Of a stretch of DNA of 64,000 nt, positions 56,611-64,000 are shown in pieces; positions within the stretch are counted from its first letter, which is position 1; every line of letters starts with the position of its first letter. The stretch lies in NCBI RefSeq assembly GCF_007859915.1, contig NZ_SJPM01000002.1:623919-687918 (forward strand), given 5' to 3'. This DNA comes from Neorhodopirellula pilleata (GTDB lineage: Bacteria; Planctomycetota; Planctomycetia; Pirellulales; Pirellulaceae). Position numbers and translations under genes: made by a program. The notes below the pieces were generated by a model, which did no database searches, was not told the origin of the DNA, and saw nothing but the letters and a program-made list of their open reading frames with translations.

Positions 56611-58452
56611 CTACGCGACCGGCTTGGTCATGAACTTCGTTTCCGCTGCGATATCGCTATCGTCGGGGGTTGCATCGCTGTCTACGTCGAACCACTCTTC
56701 TTCGAATTTCAAGTAACCGCTCTCGCCACGGTTGGCTCGCTTGAGCGCCACGTTGGTGCCCAAGGCGATGACCGCGTCACCCATCGCGACGGCCGGATAG
56801 CAACGCGGTTTGTTCTCCGGATCGGGGTTGCGGATGCAATAGGCCCAGTGTTCGATCTCTTCTTGGTAACCACGGCTGACCGGACCGGACGAAGCGGCTT
56901 GGGCGACCGGTGCTGAGTAATCGCCCGATGCCGAGGTGTCCAATGCGTAACCGCCGGCTTTCTTCGCGACGCCGACTTTGCTGCTCGTGTCGCTGTCACG
57001 ATAAAGATAAACGTCGGTTTCTTTGTCGAGAACCAAAGTCCCCTTCGTGCCCATAACGACTTCACCCCAACCGCCCCAGCCGTTGCCGTTGATCGACGAA
57101 TAGGTCACCACAACCTTCTTGTTCGGATCGGTTTCGTAACCGGCGACCGGTCCGTTTCCGGGACTCTTGGGGTTGGGATATTTTTCAACGCGATCGTAGT
57201 AACCGACGTTGAACGCTTCGGAGTACTCGGGGCCGGGGAACTCGAACATGCAATACACGTGATCGCCGACTTCGCGATCGACGGGCATGATGTGCCGTCC
57301 GCCAACGGCGTGAACGCTGAGCGGATGCACCTTCTTGCCATCGTCACGCAAAGAACTCAAGAAAATGCTGACCGCATCGAGTTGGTGGCTGCCCAGTTCC
57401 GCCATCAGGCCCGCACCGGTTCGTTGGAACAATCGCCAGCGGTGCAGTTCCTCCATCGCGGTGAACATCTTGTCGCCGACGGAGAAGTCCGTGTAACCGT
57501 GATCCTTCGGGTCGACGTTCTTGTCAGCATCCCACGCTTGCCATAACGCGATCTCTTGTTGCAGTCGCACGATTTCGTCCGGATCGGACGACTCCTTGAG
57601 CAACTTCCGACGATGGTCGATGTCTTTGGCGATTCGATCGAAGTTTTTGCCGTCGACCATTTCGCCACCGGGAATCGGCATCGACCAACTGTCGCCACCG
57701 GGCAAGTTGCCACGGTGCCATTGAGCGCGGATATGGTGCAATTGGCCGAGCAATCCCCAACGGATCAGGTTGACCGCATTCTCGTACTTGACGTTGTAGT
57801 GGCGTTGGTGACCGGTCGCCAAGTGCAGCGGGTTGCCATCCTTGTCTTTGAGTTCGGCGGCCATTCGCGACATGACTTTGCACTGGGCGACGTTGTGGGC
57901 CATCAATTTTTCCGTCAGCACGTGAAGACCGCGTTCCATCGCCAAGGCGGCGACGGGTGCGTGCAACCACAACGGCAAGGCGATGATGACCGCTTCAATG
58001 TCTTTGTTGTCCAGGCACTCCATGATGCCGCCGTTGCTGCCGTCGTAAACCTTAACGTTCTTGCGTGCTTCGGCTTCGTCCTTGTAACCGGCGACTTTGA
58101 TCAGTCCGGGACGGCGTTGCAAAGCGGAGGGACTCGACCAGTCACCGTGGAAGGCACGATGTTGGCTGTAGGGTCGAATGTCACAAATCGCTTTGACGTC
58201 GACGTAATCCGGGTTGCATCCACCGATCAGCACGTTGCCTTCGTCACCGGTACCGATGACGGCAACCCGGACGGGGTCCTTGACCTTACCGTAACCGAAG
58301 TACGCCGCGCCCAACCCCGCGCCACTGACCGCGCCGGTCGCCACGATACCGCGGAGGAAGTCGCGCCGGTTGACGTCGTAGTAGCTACCGACAGCGGAGT
58401 AGTAATTTTGTTCGCCAACGTTGCGTTGGTCTGAAGAGAGTTTATCGACCAC
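56611..58452 (-). CDS. Tat-exported Gfo/Idh/MocA-family oxidoreductase
   Basis: 613 residues. The N-terminus NRRDFLRGIVATGAVSGAGL is a twin-arginine signal placed about 28 residues in. The Rossmann domain starts VRVAVIGTGDEGNVLIGGC, followed by VKAICDIRPYSQHRA and HAPVAALAMERGLHVLTEKLMAHNVAQCK, the EK(P)-type motif with the catalytic Lys. A long middle insert (GNLPGGDSWSMPIPGG) makes it larger than cytoplasmic family members. It likely acts on sugars in the periplasm with NAD(P) bound before export. The gene after it is transcribed from the same strand; the DoxX gene lies 88 nt upstream. Confidence 0.92.
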   Translation of the reverse strand: MVDKLSSDQRNVGEQNYYSAVGSYYDVNRRDFLRGIVATGAVSGAGLGAAYFGYGKVKDPVRVAVIGTGDEGNVLIGGCNPDYVDVKAICDIRPYSQHRAFHGDWSSPSALQRRPGLIKVAGYKDEAEARKNVKVYDGSNGGIMECLDNKDIEAVIIALPLWLHAPVAALAMERGLHVLTEKLMAHNVAQCKVMSRMAAELKDKDGNPLHLATGHQRHYNVKYENAVNLIRWGLLGQLHHIRAQWHRGNLPGGDSWSMPIPGGEMVDGKNFDRIAKDIDHRRKLLKESSDPDEIVRLQQEIALWQAWDADKNVDPKDHGYTDFSVGDKMFTAMEELHRWRLFQRTGAGLMAELGSHQLDAVSIFLSSLRDDGKKVHPLSVHAVGGRHIMPVDREVGDHVYCMFEFPGPEYSEAFNVGYYDRVEKYPNPKSPGNGPVAGYETDPNKKVVVTYSSINGNGWGGWGEVVMGTKGTLVLDKETDVYLYRDSDTSSKVGVAKKAGGYALDTSASGDYSAPVAQAASSGPVSRGYQEEIEHWAYCIRNPDPENKPRCYPAVAMGDAVIALGTNVALKRANRGESGYLKFEEEWFDVDSDATPDDSDIAAETKFMTKPVA

Positions 58453-58540
58453 GAAAATTCACTCCTATCGAGTGCCAAGTAGGGATGGGTGCGGGTTGAG
58501 GTGAAGCGGACGCCACCGTGGGGGCATCCAGTGCGTAGGG

Positions 58541-59488
58541 TTAAGCGTGCGAAGGCTTACTGTGGACTTTGCGAACGAGCAGGTGTAGGAAAAAATCCAA
58601 GCCTGCGAATCGGCCCGCGCCCGTCGAAGCGAGGACCAAACACGCCAAGCATTCGATCAACTGATAATTGGATGAGCCCGGTCCGGTCGTCGGCGGGTAC
58701 TGGCTTAGAAAGACTGAACCGAGAAAACCTGCCGCAGCCAACGCAGCAACGGGAGTGAAAAGCCCTAAAATCAATAGCCAACCGATTGTCATGTCGAAGT
58801 ACGGCACCAAACCGTCGATGACGCTCGTATCCATCAAGGCGACTCGCGGTCTCACCAACTGATACGCAAGATGTCGCTGCCGCTGTTCGTCGGTGGCGAC
58901 CTGGTTTTGGGCGGTTTCGTAGTTTTCCCAAATCATGTCGATTTGGTCAAAAACCGGCGAGATCTTTTGCGTCAATTCGCGACGTACCGATTCTCGTTGC
59001 CCCGCCAGAGAGTCGACTCCGCTACGGACGGGATCTTTGTCCAAATCATCGATCCGACCCAATCCGAGCTGGAATTCTTGGATGTCGTTGGCGGCCAATT
59101 CGACGACGTACTCGTACTGCTGGACCGCTTTCGCGTAATTATCCTGTGCCAGAGCGACCTGCTTTTCATTGAAACCGAAATGTTTAGCGATCCGATCACG
59201 GTAAGTCGCCCACACGATCAAAGTTTGATCTTTATCCAGACGAACCGTTCCGTCGTTGTCCCAAACGAGTTGGCGAAACTGACCGGCAAACGGGCCTTTC
59301 GCATTGGCGAAAAACGGTTTGGCCGTCCAATCGCCGGCGCGATACTTTTCCGTCCCCTCGCTGAGGAAGTGGTAGCCGACCGTGAACCGCAGTATCACCA
59401 ACATGGCGACCGCGATTTGACCGAGCACACGAGGCGAAAGTCCGTATCCGACGGCCAAACGTAATGGGAACAACAGAATTTTGGCCAC
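58541..59488 (-). CDS. DoxX-family membrane protein
   Basis: 315 residues from a GTG start. Family helices are LGQIAVAMLVILRFTVGYHFL near the N-terminus and, after an unusually long soluble insert (residues ~60-215, Glu/Gln/Asp-rich helices such as VQQYEYVVELAANDIQEFQLG), the C-terminal IGWLLILGLFTPVAALAAAGFLG and YQLIECLACLVLASTGAGRF. DoxX proteins are small quinol-linked or structural membrane proteins; the extra helical domain is typical of planctomycete versions. It precedes the exported oxidoreductase by 88 nt and could be the membrane electron or assembly partner for it. Confidence 0.85.
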   Translation of the reverse strand: MAKILLFPLRLAVGYGLSPRVLGQIAVAMLVILRFTVGYHFLSEGTEKYRAGDWTAKPFFANAKGPFAGQFRQLVWDNDGTVRLDKDQTLIVWATYRDRIAKHFGFNEKQVALAQDNYAKAVQQYEYVVELAANDIQEFQLGLGRIDDLDKDPVRSGVDSLAGQRESVRRELTQKISPVFDQIDMIWENYETAQNQVATDEQRQRHLAYQLVRPRVALMDTSVIDGLVPYFDMTIGWLLILGLFTPVAALAAAGFLGSVFLSQYPPTTGPGSSNYQLIECLACLVLASTGAGRFAGLDFFLHLLVRKVHSKPSHA

Positions 59489-59995
59489 CGAGAACGGTCT
59501 CCAGGCAGTAGTGAAACGAAGGCGGGGAGGGGATCACCGGAACCGACGGGGACATCCTCCGTTAGCAACCGGGAAAGGCAGGCGAAGGCCCAGTATGGCA
59601 TCAAAATGGGCAGTCGCCAAGCGATCGAATCGGAAAGAAGCTTTCCGATCCTTTCGATCGACGCCAATCCGCTAGCGGGCTGTTGATTAAATCTGCATCG
59701 GAACCCGAAGCGTTAGCGAGGGATATCTACAGAGAATTGAATGGCGTTCAATCCCTCGCTGACGCGTCGCGTTACGATTAAATCGTCAGCCCGCTAGCCT
59801 TGACCTATCGAGCATAATCCAACGGGTAGCATAATCGGAACTCAGAAACGGTGCGAGATTTTGTATCGCCGATGCAACTCGAAACCGCTGCGGATTTCCG
59901 CTACGTTTGGGCCCCCATCTGTCCGCCGTCGGGGATCGTGTCGCTTTCGCCCACGAAGTCGTTTGCCCTGCTTTATCATCTGGAGTTTTCCGATC
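59489..59995. other. Divergent intergenic region with one palindromic element
   Basis: 507 nt between the divergent DoxX and QueD genes. A small hairpin (CGGAAAG/CTTTCCG at 59631-59647) and the repeat at 59671-59798 are visible. The remaining parts presumably hold both promoters; I see no gene. Confidence 0.5.
59671..59798. repeat. Palindromic repeat, GTAACCC-type family, copy 2
   Basis: Ends are perfect 12-bp inverted repeats, GCTAGCGGGCTG (59671-59682) and CAGCCCGCTAGC (59787-59798). An inner core (59710-59724 and 59751-59765, GCG..AGCGAGGGAT) matches 14 of 15, and CGCGTTACGATTAAAT near the right end is shared with copy 1 at 2451-2529. The left end also contains TGTTGATT, the end of the other palindrome family. 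Confidence 0.8.
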
Positions 59996-60424
59996 GTGTC
60001 GATTTCCATCATGCGTCGTTTTTCGTTCTGTGCCGGCCATCGGCTGGTAGGCCACGAAGGCAAATGCCAAAACTTGCACGGACATAATTACGTCCTCGAG
60101 GTATATGTCACTGGCCAAGAACAAGACGCCGTCGGCCGGATACTGGATTTCAAACAGCTCAAAATGCGTTGCAAAGGTTGGATCGATGAGAATTGGGACC
60201 ACGCCTTTGTGTTGTGGGAACAAGACCAAAACGGTCTCGACGCGATTCGCAGTTCCCACCCGCATCGGATCTATGAACTCGATACGAACCCGACGGCCGA
60301 GAACATGGCAAAACACTTCTTGCAATTCGTCTGCCCGAAAATACTGGCCGACACCGGTGCATCGGCCTTCAAGGTACGGCTTTGGGAAAGCGAAGAGACC
60401 TACGCCGAGGTGACGTTGGACTGA
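59996..60424 (+). CDS. queD: 6-carboxytetrahydropterin synthase (QueD family)
   Basis: 142 residues from the GTG at 59996, which gives SISIMRRFSFCAGHRL, the usual first strand of the T-fold. Zinc ligands are H15 (CAGHR) and H28/H30 (LHGHNY), with the catalytic C24 in GKCQNLHGH; DENWDHAFVLW, TAENMAKHFLQF and VRLWESEETYAEV follow. QueD makes 6-carboxytetrahydropterin for queuosine or, in PTPS relatives, biopterin. No queC or queE is adjacent. The open frame runs upstream to 59861 without family similarity, and the ATG at 60011 is an alternative start. Confidence 0.92.
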   Translation: MSISIMRRFSFCAGHRLVGHEGKCQNLHGHNYVLEVYVTGQEQDAVGRILDFKQLKMRCKGWIDENWDHAFVLWEQDQNGLDAIRSSHPHRIYELDTNPTAENMAKHFLQFVCPKILADTGASAFKVRLWESEETYAEVTLD

Positions 60425-60493
60425 AGACAAAGGCTTCGATTCTTGCTAAACTCATCCACGTCGAATGAGTGGGCATCGGGCCAGAAACTGAGC

Positions 60494-60530
60494 TGCCGGG
60501 TCTGCGCCGCGGCGGCTCGACCCAGCCTAC
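60494..60530. repeat. Single diverged arm of the 61.7-kb inverted repeat
   Basis: TGCCGGGTCT...GACCCAGCCTAC (60494-60530) aligns to the right arm at 61871-61908 with a few substitutions and one base less. It lies in the 131-nt gap between queD and the next gene. A short related word, GTAGGCTGGGTGAAG, is also found just after the methyltransferase stop at about 38825. Confidence 0.75.
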
Positions 60531-60555
60531 TTTTACAGTCATGGAAACGTAATCA

Positions 60556-61707
60556 GTGAAGCTTCGTGTCGGTCTGATCGGCTTAGGTGAACAGTGGCAG
60601 ACCATGCATCGTCCTGCTTTGCGGATGTTGACCGAACGGTTTGACGTTAGGGCGATTTATTGCACAGTCGCTAAATTGGCCGAGAACGCGGTTTCCGAAT
60701 TCCAAGCCGATCCGGTCGACGGATTCGAAGCGATGGTTCATCGCGACGATATCGACGCCGTGCTGATACTCGAACCGACGTGGCTGGGACACCTCCCGGC
60801 GCTGGCCGCGTGCAAGGCGGGCAAGGCGATCTATTGGGCCAGTGGTTTGGATTTCGATCCGGTCGGTGACGCCCCATTTCGACGGTGCGTTGAAGAATCA
60901 GGGATCGCGTTCATGGCGAGCTTCCCCAAGCGATTCGCCCCGGCAACTTTGCGGCTGAAAGAGTTGATCGCGACCAGCTTGGGCCGACCGAGGCTGTTGT
61001 TTTGCCACAAGCGAATCAGTTCGCCCGAGCAACAAACGTTCGAGCAAACGCGATCGCAAATGAGATCCGAATTGATCGAGCTGATCGATTGGTGCTCCTA
61101 CGTCGTGGCGGGTCAAAGCGAGAGTGTGATGTCGGCGAACTGCCTGCCAAGCGACCCGTGGGATTATCGCGCTCTCAGCCTGCGTTTCAACACCGGGCGA
61201 GCGGCCACATCAGTCGAACTGCCCGCCGCCGCCGCCGAAATCTGGGAAACGCCCGCAAATTTCGCGACCTCACGAGAATCGACCGCCGCATCGGGAGTGA
61301 TCGGTTCTCGCACCCCCAATGATCCACCACCGACGAACGGCCAACCAAGTAACCCCTCTCCATCGGCGGTCACTGCGCAGATCAGTTGCGGCAATTACAT
61401 CCCCGCCAAATGGCAAGAGGCGATCGGCTTTCGGCCACCTGCGGGAATGCAGGTTTGTTGCCAACACGGCGTCGCATTCATCGATTTGCCTGGAACGTTG
61501 GTTTGGTTCGACGACGCCGGCCGCCACCAAGAGTCGCTCGACGGGGAAACACCAGTGGGTGAGAAAATGCTCGGTCAATTTCACCGTGCCGTTACCAGCC
61601 TAGTCCGAAACTTGAGCGGCCTCGAAGACGCCTTTGCCGCCTCAGCGATCCTGCGAGCGGCCGAACAAAGCAGCCAGGAAGGCCGCCGAATCCAAATGCT
61701 TTCGTAG
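60556..61707 (+). CDS. Cytoplasmic Gfo/Idh/MocA-like oxidoreductase
   Basis: 383 residues from a GTG. The Rossmann domain has LRVGLIGLGEQWQTMHRPAL, FEAMVHRDDIDAVLILEP and ALAACKAGKAIYWASGLD. In place of the usual EKP the motif reads WASGLDF, so the typical catalytic lysine of this loop seems absent; FMASFPKRFAPATLRLKELI follows. The C-terminal half holds a Pro/Asn/Ser-rich insert (NDPPPTNGQPSNPS). It has no signal peptide. It may be a catalytically altered or regulatory member; substrate unknown. Confidence 0.8.
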   Translation: MKLRVGLIGLGEQWQTMHRPALRMLTERFDVRAIYCTVAKLAENAVSEFQADPVDGFEAMVHRDDIDAVLILEPTWLGHLPALAACKAGKAIYWASGLDFDPVGDAPFRRCVEESGIAFMASFPKRFAPATLRLKELIATSLGRPRLLFCHKRISSPEQQTFEQTRSQMRSELIELIDWCSYVVAGQSESVMSANCLPSDPWDYRALSLRFNTGRAATSVELPAAAAEIWETPANFATSRESTAASGVIGSRTPNDPPPTNGQPSNPSPSAVTAQISCGNYIPAKWQEAIGFRPPAGMQVCCQHGVAFIDLPGTLVWFDDAGRHQESLDGETPVGEKMLGQFHRAVTSLVRNLSGLEDAFAASAILRAAEQSSQEGRRIQMLS

Positions 61708-61713
61708 GCCGGG

Positions 61714-61908
61714 TGAAGAGTGAAGAGTTAAGAGTTAAGAGTGAAGAGTAGGCTGGGTCGTAGCCGCTTCGGCGAAGACCCGGCAGCCAACCTCCAACCT
61801 CCAACCTCCAACCTCCAACCTCCAACCGCCAACCGCCAACCGCCAACCGCCAACCGCCAACTAACCGCAGTGCCGGGTCTCCGCCGAAGCGGCTGCGACC
61901 CAGCCTAC
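61714..61908. repeat. Heptamer arrays framed by 38-bp inverted repeats
   Basis: Five (T)(G/T)AAGAG heptamers (61714-61748) lead into a 38-bp arm (61748-61785), then five CCAACCT and five CCAACCG units (61787-61856), then the arm in inverted orientation (61871-61908; 36 of 38 positions match). The arms start GTAGGCTGGGTCG and contain GCCGCTTCGGCG, itself a small palindrome. Heptamer arrays of this kind recall the short tandemly repeated repetitive sequences of cyanobacteria. Confidence 0.9.
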
Positions 61909-62345
61909 GTTTTGAATGAAGTTTGCCGACAAAATGACCGATTCATCTTGCTGTGATAGGCCTCGCGCCTAGAATGCAGTCAGCAAGCCTTGTGAGGCTT
62001 GTCAGGCTCAGCCAAACACATCGGCAGAGGGATCATTTTTAGGGTTCGTCCTAGCCAACTAAAGGCAAGTGCAGTAGCACGCCGAGGCTAGTCCGATTCT
62101 CCCAGCGGCTCCATTTTGCCGCCGACTGGCTGTAGCCGAATTGAACCGGTAGGGGGTCTCGATGGAGACAACCTGCCGGTTTTTTTTTGCGATGTGGGTT
62201 TCTATTCGCTATGTCGCATGAAGCCCAATCGAATGCGGCTTGCTCCTTAATTAAGCGTCCATGTCGCTTTGTTGGGCTCGCCCGCATCTTCGAAAGGCAA
62301 CCCCGCCTAACGGCACATCCGCACCTGACATTGTTCACGTACCGA

Positions 62346-62365
62346 ATACAAGCCCGGGCTTGTAT
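62346..62365. repeat. 20-bp perfect palindrome
   Basis: ATACAAGCCC joined to its complement GGGCTTGTAT, followed by GCGCGTCGGGCTGGG. The half-site ATACAAGCCCG also makes the 17-bp inverted repeat at 6835/7026, so this is a collapsed relative of that element. It could also terminate transcription of neither flanking gene in an obvious way. Confidence 0.7.
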
Positions 62366-62409
62366 GCGCGTCGGGCTGGGATGCGCGTCAGCCAGGGATG
62401 TACGTCGTT

Positions 62410-62664
62410 CTATTCGACCAGCGCGTACAGTCCGCCGGTTTCTCGCCGAAGCTTGCCTTGCTCGGCCAAGTATCGCCACATCGCCGGCGGATACTGATCC
62501 GGTGGACGGATCGCCGCGATCGATGACCGCGAGCCTGACGACATCGGACCGTAACCCAAACTCGATTCGTCGTCCAATCGCATCAGCTTGATCCGCTTGC
62601 GAAACGCCTTCATCGCCATCTGCAATTCTTCTTTGCTGAAGGGCGGCTCAGAAGCCTCAGTCAT
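62410..62664 (-). CDS. Small conserved-looking hypothetical protein
   Basis: 84 residues from the ATG at 62664, preceded by GGAG at 8-nt spacing (the longer frame to 62700 has no such site). The protein starts MTEASEPPFSKEELQMAMKAF, continues with a basic helix (FRKRIKLMRLDDESSLGYG) and ends with IRPPDQYPPAMWRYLAEQG and RRETGGLYALVE, which looks like a small helical or winged fold. No membrane helix. I do not recognise it beyond similarity in style to short planctomycete proteins. Confidence 0.7.
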   Translation of the reverse strand: MTEASEPPFSKEELQMAMKAFRKRIKLMRLDDESSLGYGPMSSGSRSSIAAIRPPDQYPPAMWRYLAEQGKLRRETGGLYALVE

Positions 62665-62869
62665 TCCAGTATCTCCGTTGGGTGAAAAGAGCGCGTTCAA
62701 AAGAAGTCAGTCGCGCCGCTTGTGCCGATTGTAGCTACCCCTGTTGATCGACGTTGGCTTTTTTGGTCAGGCAGACTTTTCTGTAGAGGCGATCTGGACC
62801 GAAACCATCTTTGTGAGGCAACCGGATATCGCCTCGCTCACCGCGGAGGGACCCGCGTCAGCTTTCTCG

Positions 62870-63670
62870 ATGAACCCAAGAAAAACTGCCGCCATGAACC
62901 CCATTGATGAGATCGACCGACACCTCCGACAAGCTGAAGACGCGATTTCTCGAGCGATCGAAGGGGAGGATCACCGCCCGACTCAGGCATCGAGTGCTGG
63001 TCCCGCGCCGTTGGCATCATTGTTGCTTGTCGTGTCTGCCCAAAGCACTACGCTGGACGACGGTCGCTGGCAATTTGCGATCGAAACTGCTCAAGGAGTT
63101 CCCGTTTTGGAAGCCGACGACCATGAACCGGGCGATCTGAACCGACTGACACTATTGGCGGCCGTCCGAGGCCTCGAGGCGATCGACGGTTCAGCAAGCG
63201 TGACGTTGTTGTCCCATAACCGCTACCTGATTCGCTCGCTGACCGATTCATTACCGAGATGGCGGCGCAGCGATTTTGTGTGGGACCACTTTGGTCGCCG
63301 CGTCGAAGTCCAACATGCCGATCTGTGGCGGAGGATCGATCACGCGTTGGGGATCCACGAGGTCCAAGCGTGTCTGTTGACCGCTCGCATGGTCAGCCGC
63401 CCCAATGGTGACAGCACCCAATGGATTCGAACCGACCCGGCCGATTCGGTCCCCGCCCCGGCGGGCCTGTCACGCGCCACGGCTGAGAGTCCGGCTGCCG
63501 CCCCCCTGGGCGATTCCGAAAGCCGGATCTCATTCACTCACCGCAAACAAAATGTGCCCGCTCCGCACCTCAGCGGCACCAATCGATTGCGTGATTGGGT
63601 CTTGCGGTCGGCCGTCGACACGAGCCACCGCGCCCAACAAATCGCGATGCTCGATCAACGCTTGAAGTAA
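62870..63670 (+). CDS. RNase H-fold protein with degenerate active site
   Basis: 266 residues from the ATG at 62870 (62894 is possible). Residues ~50-180 follow the RNase HI fold: LASLLLVVSAQSTTLDDGRWQF for strand 1, LNRLTLLAAVRGLEAI for helix A, SVTLLSHNRYLIRSLTDSL for strand 4 and helix B, and HFGRRVEVQHADLWRRIDHALGIHEVQ. The catalytic acids expected are missing: the first Asp is replaced in VVSAQS, the Glu of the helix reads Thr (NRLTLLAA), and TDS reads SHN. The C-terminal 100 residues are Pro/Ala/Ser-rich, ending in a basic helix. Probably nucleic-acid-binding, not cleaving. Confidence 0.7.
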   Translation: MNPRKTAAMNPIDEIDRHLRQAEDAISRAIEGEDHRPTQASSAGPAPLASLLLVVSAQSTTLDDGRWQFAIETAQGVPVLEADDHEPGDLNRLTLLAAVRGLEAIDGSASVTLLSHNRYLIRSLTDSLPRWRRSDFVWDHFGRRVEVQHADLWRRIDHALGIHEVQACLLTARMVSRPNGDSTQWIRTDPADSVPAPAGLSRATAESPAAAPLGDSESRISFTHRKQNVPAPHLSGTNRLRDWVLRSAVDTSHRAQQIAMLDQRLK

Positions 63671-63712
63671 CTCCAACGCACGACCAACCAACGTTTCCAC
63701 GACGCGCCCACT

Positions 63713-63752
63713 CGCTCAACACCGCCCGCTCAACACCGCCCGCTCAACATCG
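63713..63752. repeat. Short 14-nt tandem repeat before glgB
   Basis: CGCTCAACACCGCC occurs at 63713-63726 and 63727-63740, followed by a partial third unit (CGCTCAACATCG). It lies 20 nt upstream of the glgB start, within the 102-nt gap, where promoter or leader would be expected. Confidence 0.75.
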
Positions 63753-63772
63753 AACGTCCAATCGAACCCACC

Positions 63773-64000
63773 ATGAACACCACGCTTTCGCTCTCCAGCC
63801 TCCAGTCGCTCATTGATGGTAACATGTCTGACCCCGGTAGTTTGTTGGGACCTCACCCGATCAACTATCGTGGTACTCAGGCGACCGCGATCCGCGTCTT
63901 TCAACCCAACGCACAATCGATGTGGGTGATCGATTCGGCCAACGGCGTGAAACGGCCGATGCGACGCGTTCACCCTGAAGGCATTTTTGAAGCCATCTGC
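63773..64000 (+). CDS. glgB: 1,4-alpha-glucan branching enzyme, N-terminal fragment
   Basis: The first 76 codons are in the window and the gene runs off the right edge. MNTTLSLSSLQSLIDGNMSD is followed by PGSLLGPHPINYRGTQATAIRVFQPNAQSMWVID and GVKRPMRRVHPEGIFEA, which is the N1 carbohydrate-binding module of long GlgB proteins (LLGPH and RVFxPxA are characteristic). The enzyme makes alpha-1,6 branches in glycogen. The catalytic barrel is outside the window, so the identification rests on the N-terminal module only. Confidence 0.8.
   Translation, partial: MNTTLSLSSLQSLIDGNMSDPGSLLGPHPINYRGTQATAIRVFQPNAQSMWVIDSANGVKRPMRRVHPEGIFEAIC

Larger units (their letters stand above)
61708..62409. other. 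Repeat-dominated intergenic region
   Basis: 702 nt between a plus-strand oxidoreductase and a minus-strand hypothetical gene. It holds two heptamer arrays, a 38-bp inverted repeat (61714-61908) and a 20-bp perfect palindrome (62346-62365). The part from 61910 to 62340 shows no gene I can support. Confidence 0.6.

Noticed and set aside
61592..61846. Minus-strand open frame with repeated VGGWRLE-type units
   Set aside because: The pattern is produced by the 7-nt tandem array (frame-cycling every 21 nt) and its inverted arm; it also overlaps the end of a real gene on the other strand.
61787..61856. Candidate CRISPR array
   Set aside because: Units are 7 nt with no spacers; there are no cas genes in the window.

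Overview
The window looks like a chromosomal segment of a planctomycete of the Pirellulaceae, close to Rhodopirellula. The evidence is its gene content. There is a DUF1549/DUF1553 surface protein with a planctomycete-type cytochrome domain, a DUF1549 + DUF1501 pair, a PVC-type dehydrogenase with a C-terminal CxxCH heme domain, a Cys-type sulfatase, a Tat-exported Gfo/Idh/MocA protein, a TPR-CHAT protein, and frequent TTG/GTG starts with weak Shine-Dalgarno sequences. I saw no tRNA, rRNA, CRISPR array, phage or transposase gene. Intergenic space is instead rich in short palindromic, MITE-like repeats.

Layout. 1-8.2 kb (minus strand, then one small plus gene): a BioF-like enzyme cut by the window edge and translationally coupled to a sulfatase; then three end-overlapping genes (PVC heme dehydrogenase, secreted beta-propeller-like protein, CYTH protein); then a small Gly/Tyr/His-rich secreted protein bracketed by two copies of one repeat. 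8.2-14.3 kb (plus): a nucleotide-sugar and exopolysaccharide cluster (UDP-sugar 6-dehydrogenase, dTDP-glucose 4,6-dehydratase, GDP-fucose synthase, GDP-mannose dehydratase, GT4 glycosyltransferase). 14.3-17.1 kb (minus): GroES, a PIN-TRAM membrane protein, dGTPase. 17.3-19.5 kb (plus): GT2 glycosyltransferase and an FAD oxidoreductase. 19.6-23.2 kb (minus): RseP-type protease and Dxr. 23.5-34.2 kb (plus): FtsH, a TPR-like protein, an MMPL exporter, MFS, CorA, a Na/Ca exchanger and a LamG protein.

34.4-37.9 kb (minus): a small membrane protein and the DUF1501/DUF1549 pair. 38.1-45.2 kb (plus): a methyltransferase, then a compact unit of PSCyt-DUF1549/1553, SDR and TPR-CHAT genes. 45.4-48.3 kb (minus): a basic hypothetical protein and an ABC-2 exporter. 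48.4-53.5 kb (plus): Rieske protein, MoaB, O-antigen ligase-TPR protein, a coiled-coil membrane protein. 53.5-59.5 kb (minus): DUF58 and MoxR, a Tat-exported oxidoreductase, DoxX. 59.9-64 kb (mostly plus): QueD, a second Gfo/Idh/MocA protein, a small minus-strand hypothetical, a degenerate RNase H-like protein, and the start of glgB.

The most unusual sequence features are intergenic. They are two related palindromic families sharing TGTTGATT-type ends, two cloverleaf (three-way-junction) elements with a common plan, and a pair of heptamer arrays arranged around a 38-bp inverted repeat. Coding oddities are a GT4 gene with no canonical start codon at its conserved N-terminus, a small membrane-protein gene antisense to the 3' end of the MMPL exporter, an RNase H-fold protein that appears to have lost its active-site acids, and a CHAT caspase-like protein overlapping a dehydrogenase gene by ATGA. 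I found no convincing complete new defence or enzymatic system; the repeats and the CHAT unit are the best candidates for follow-up.
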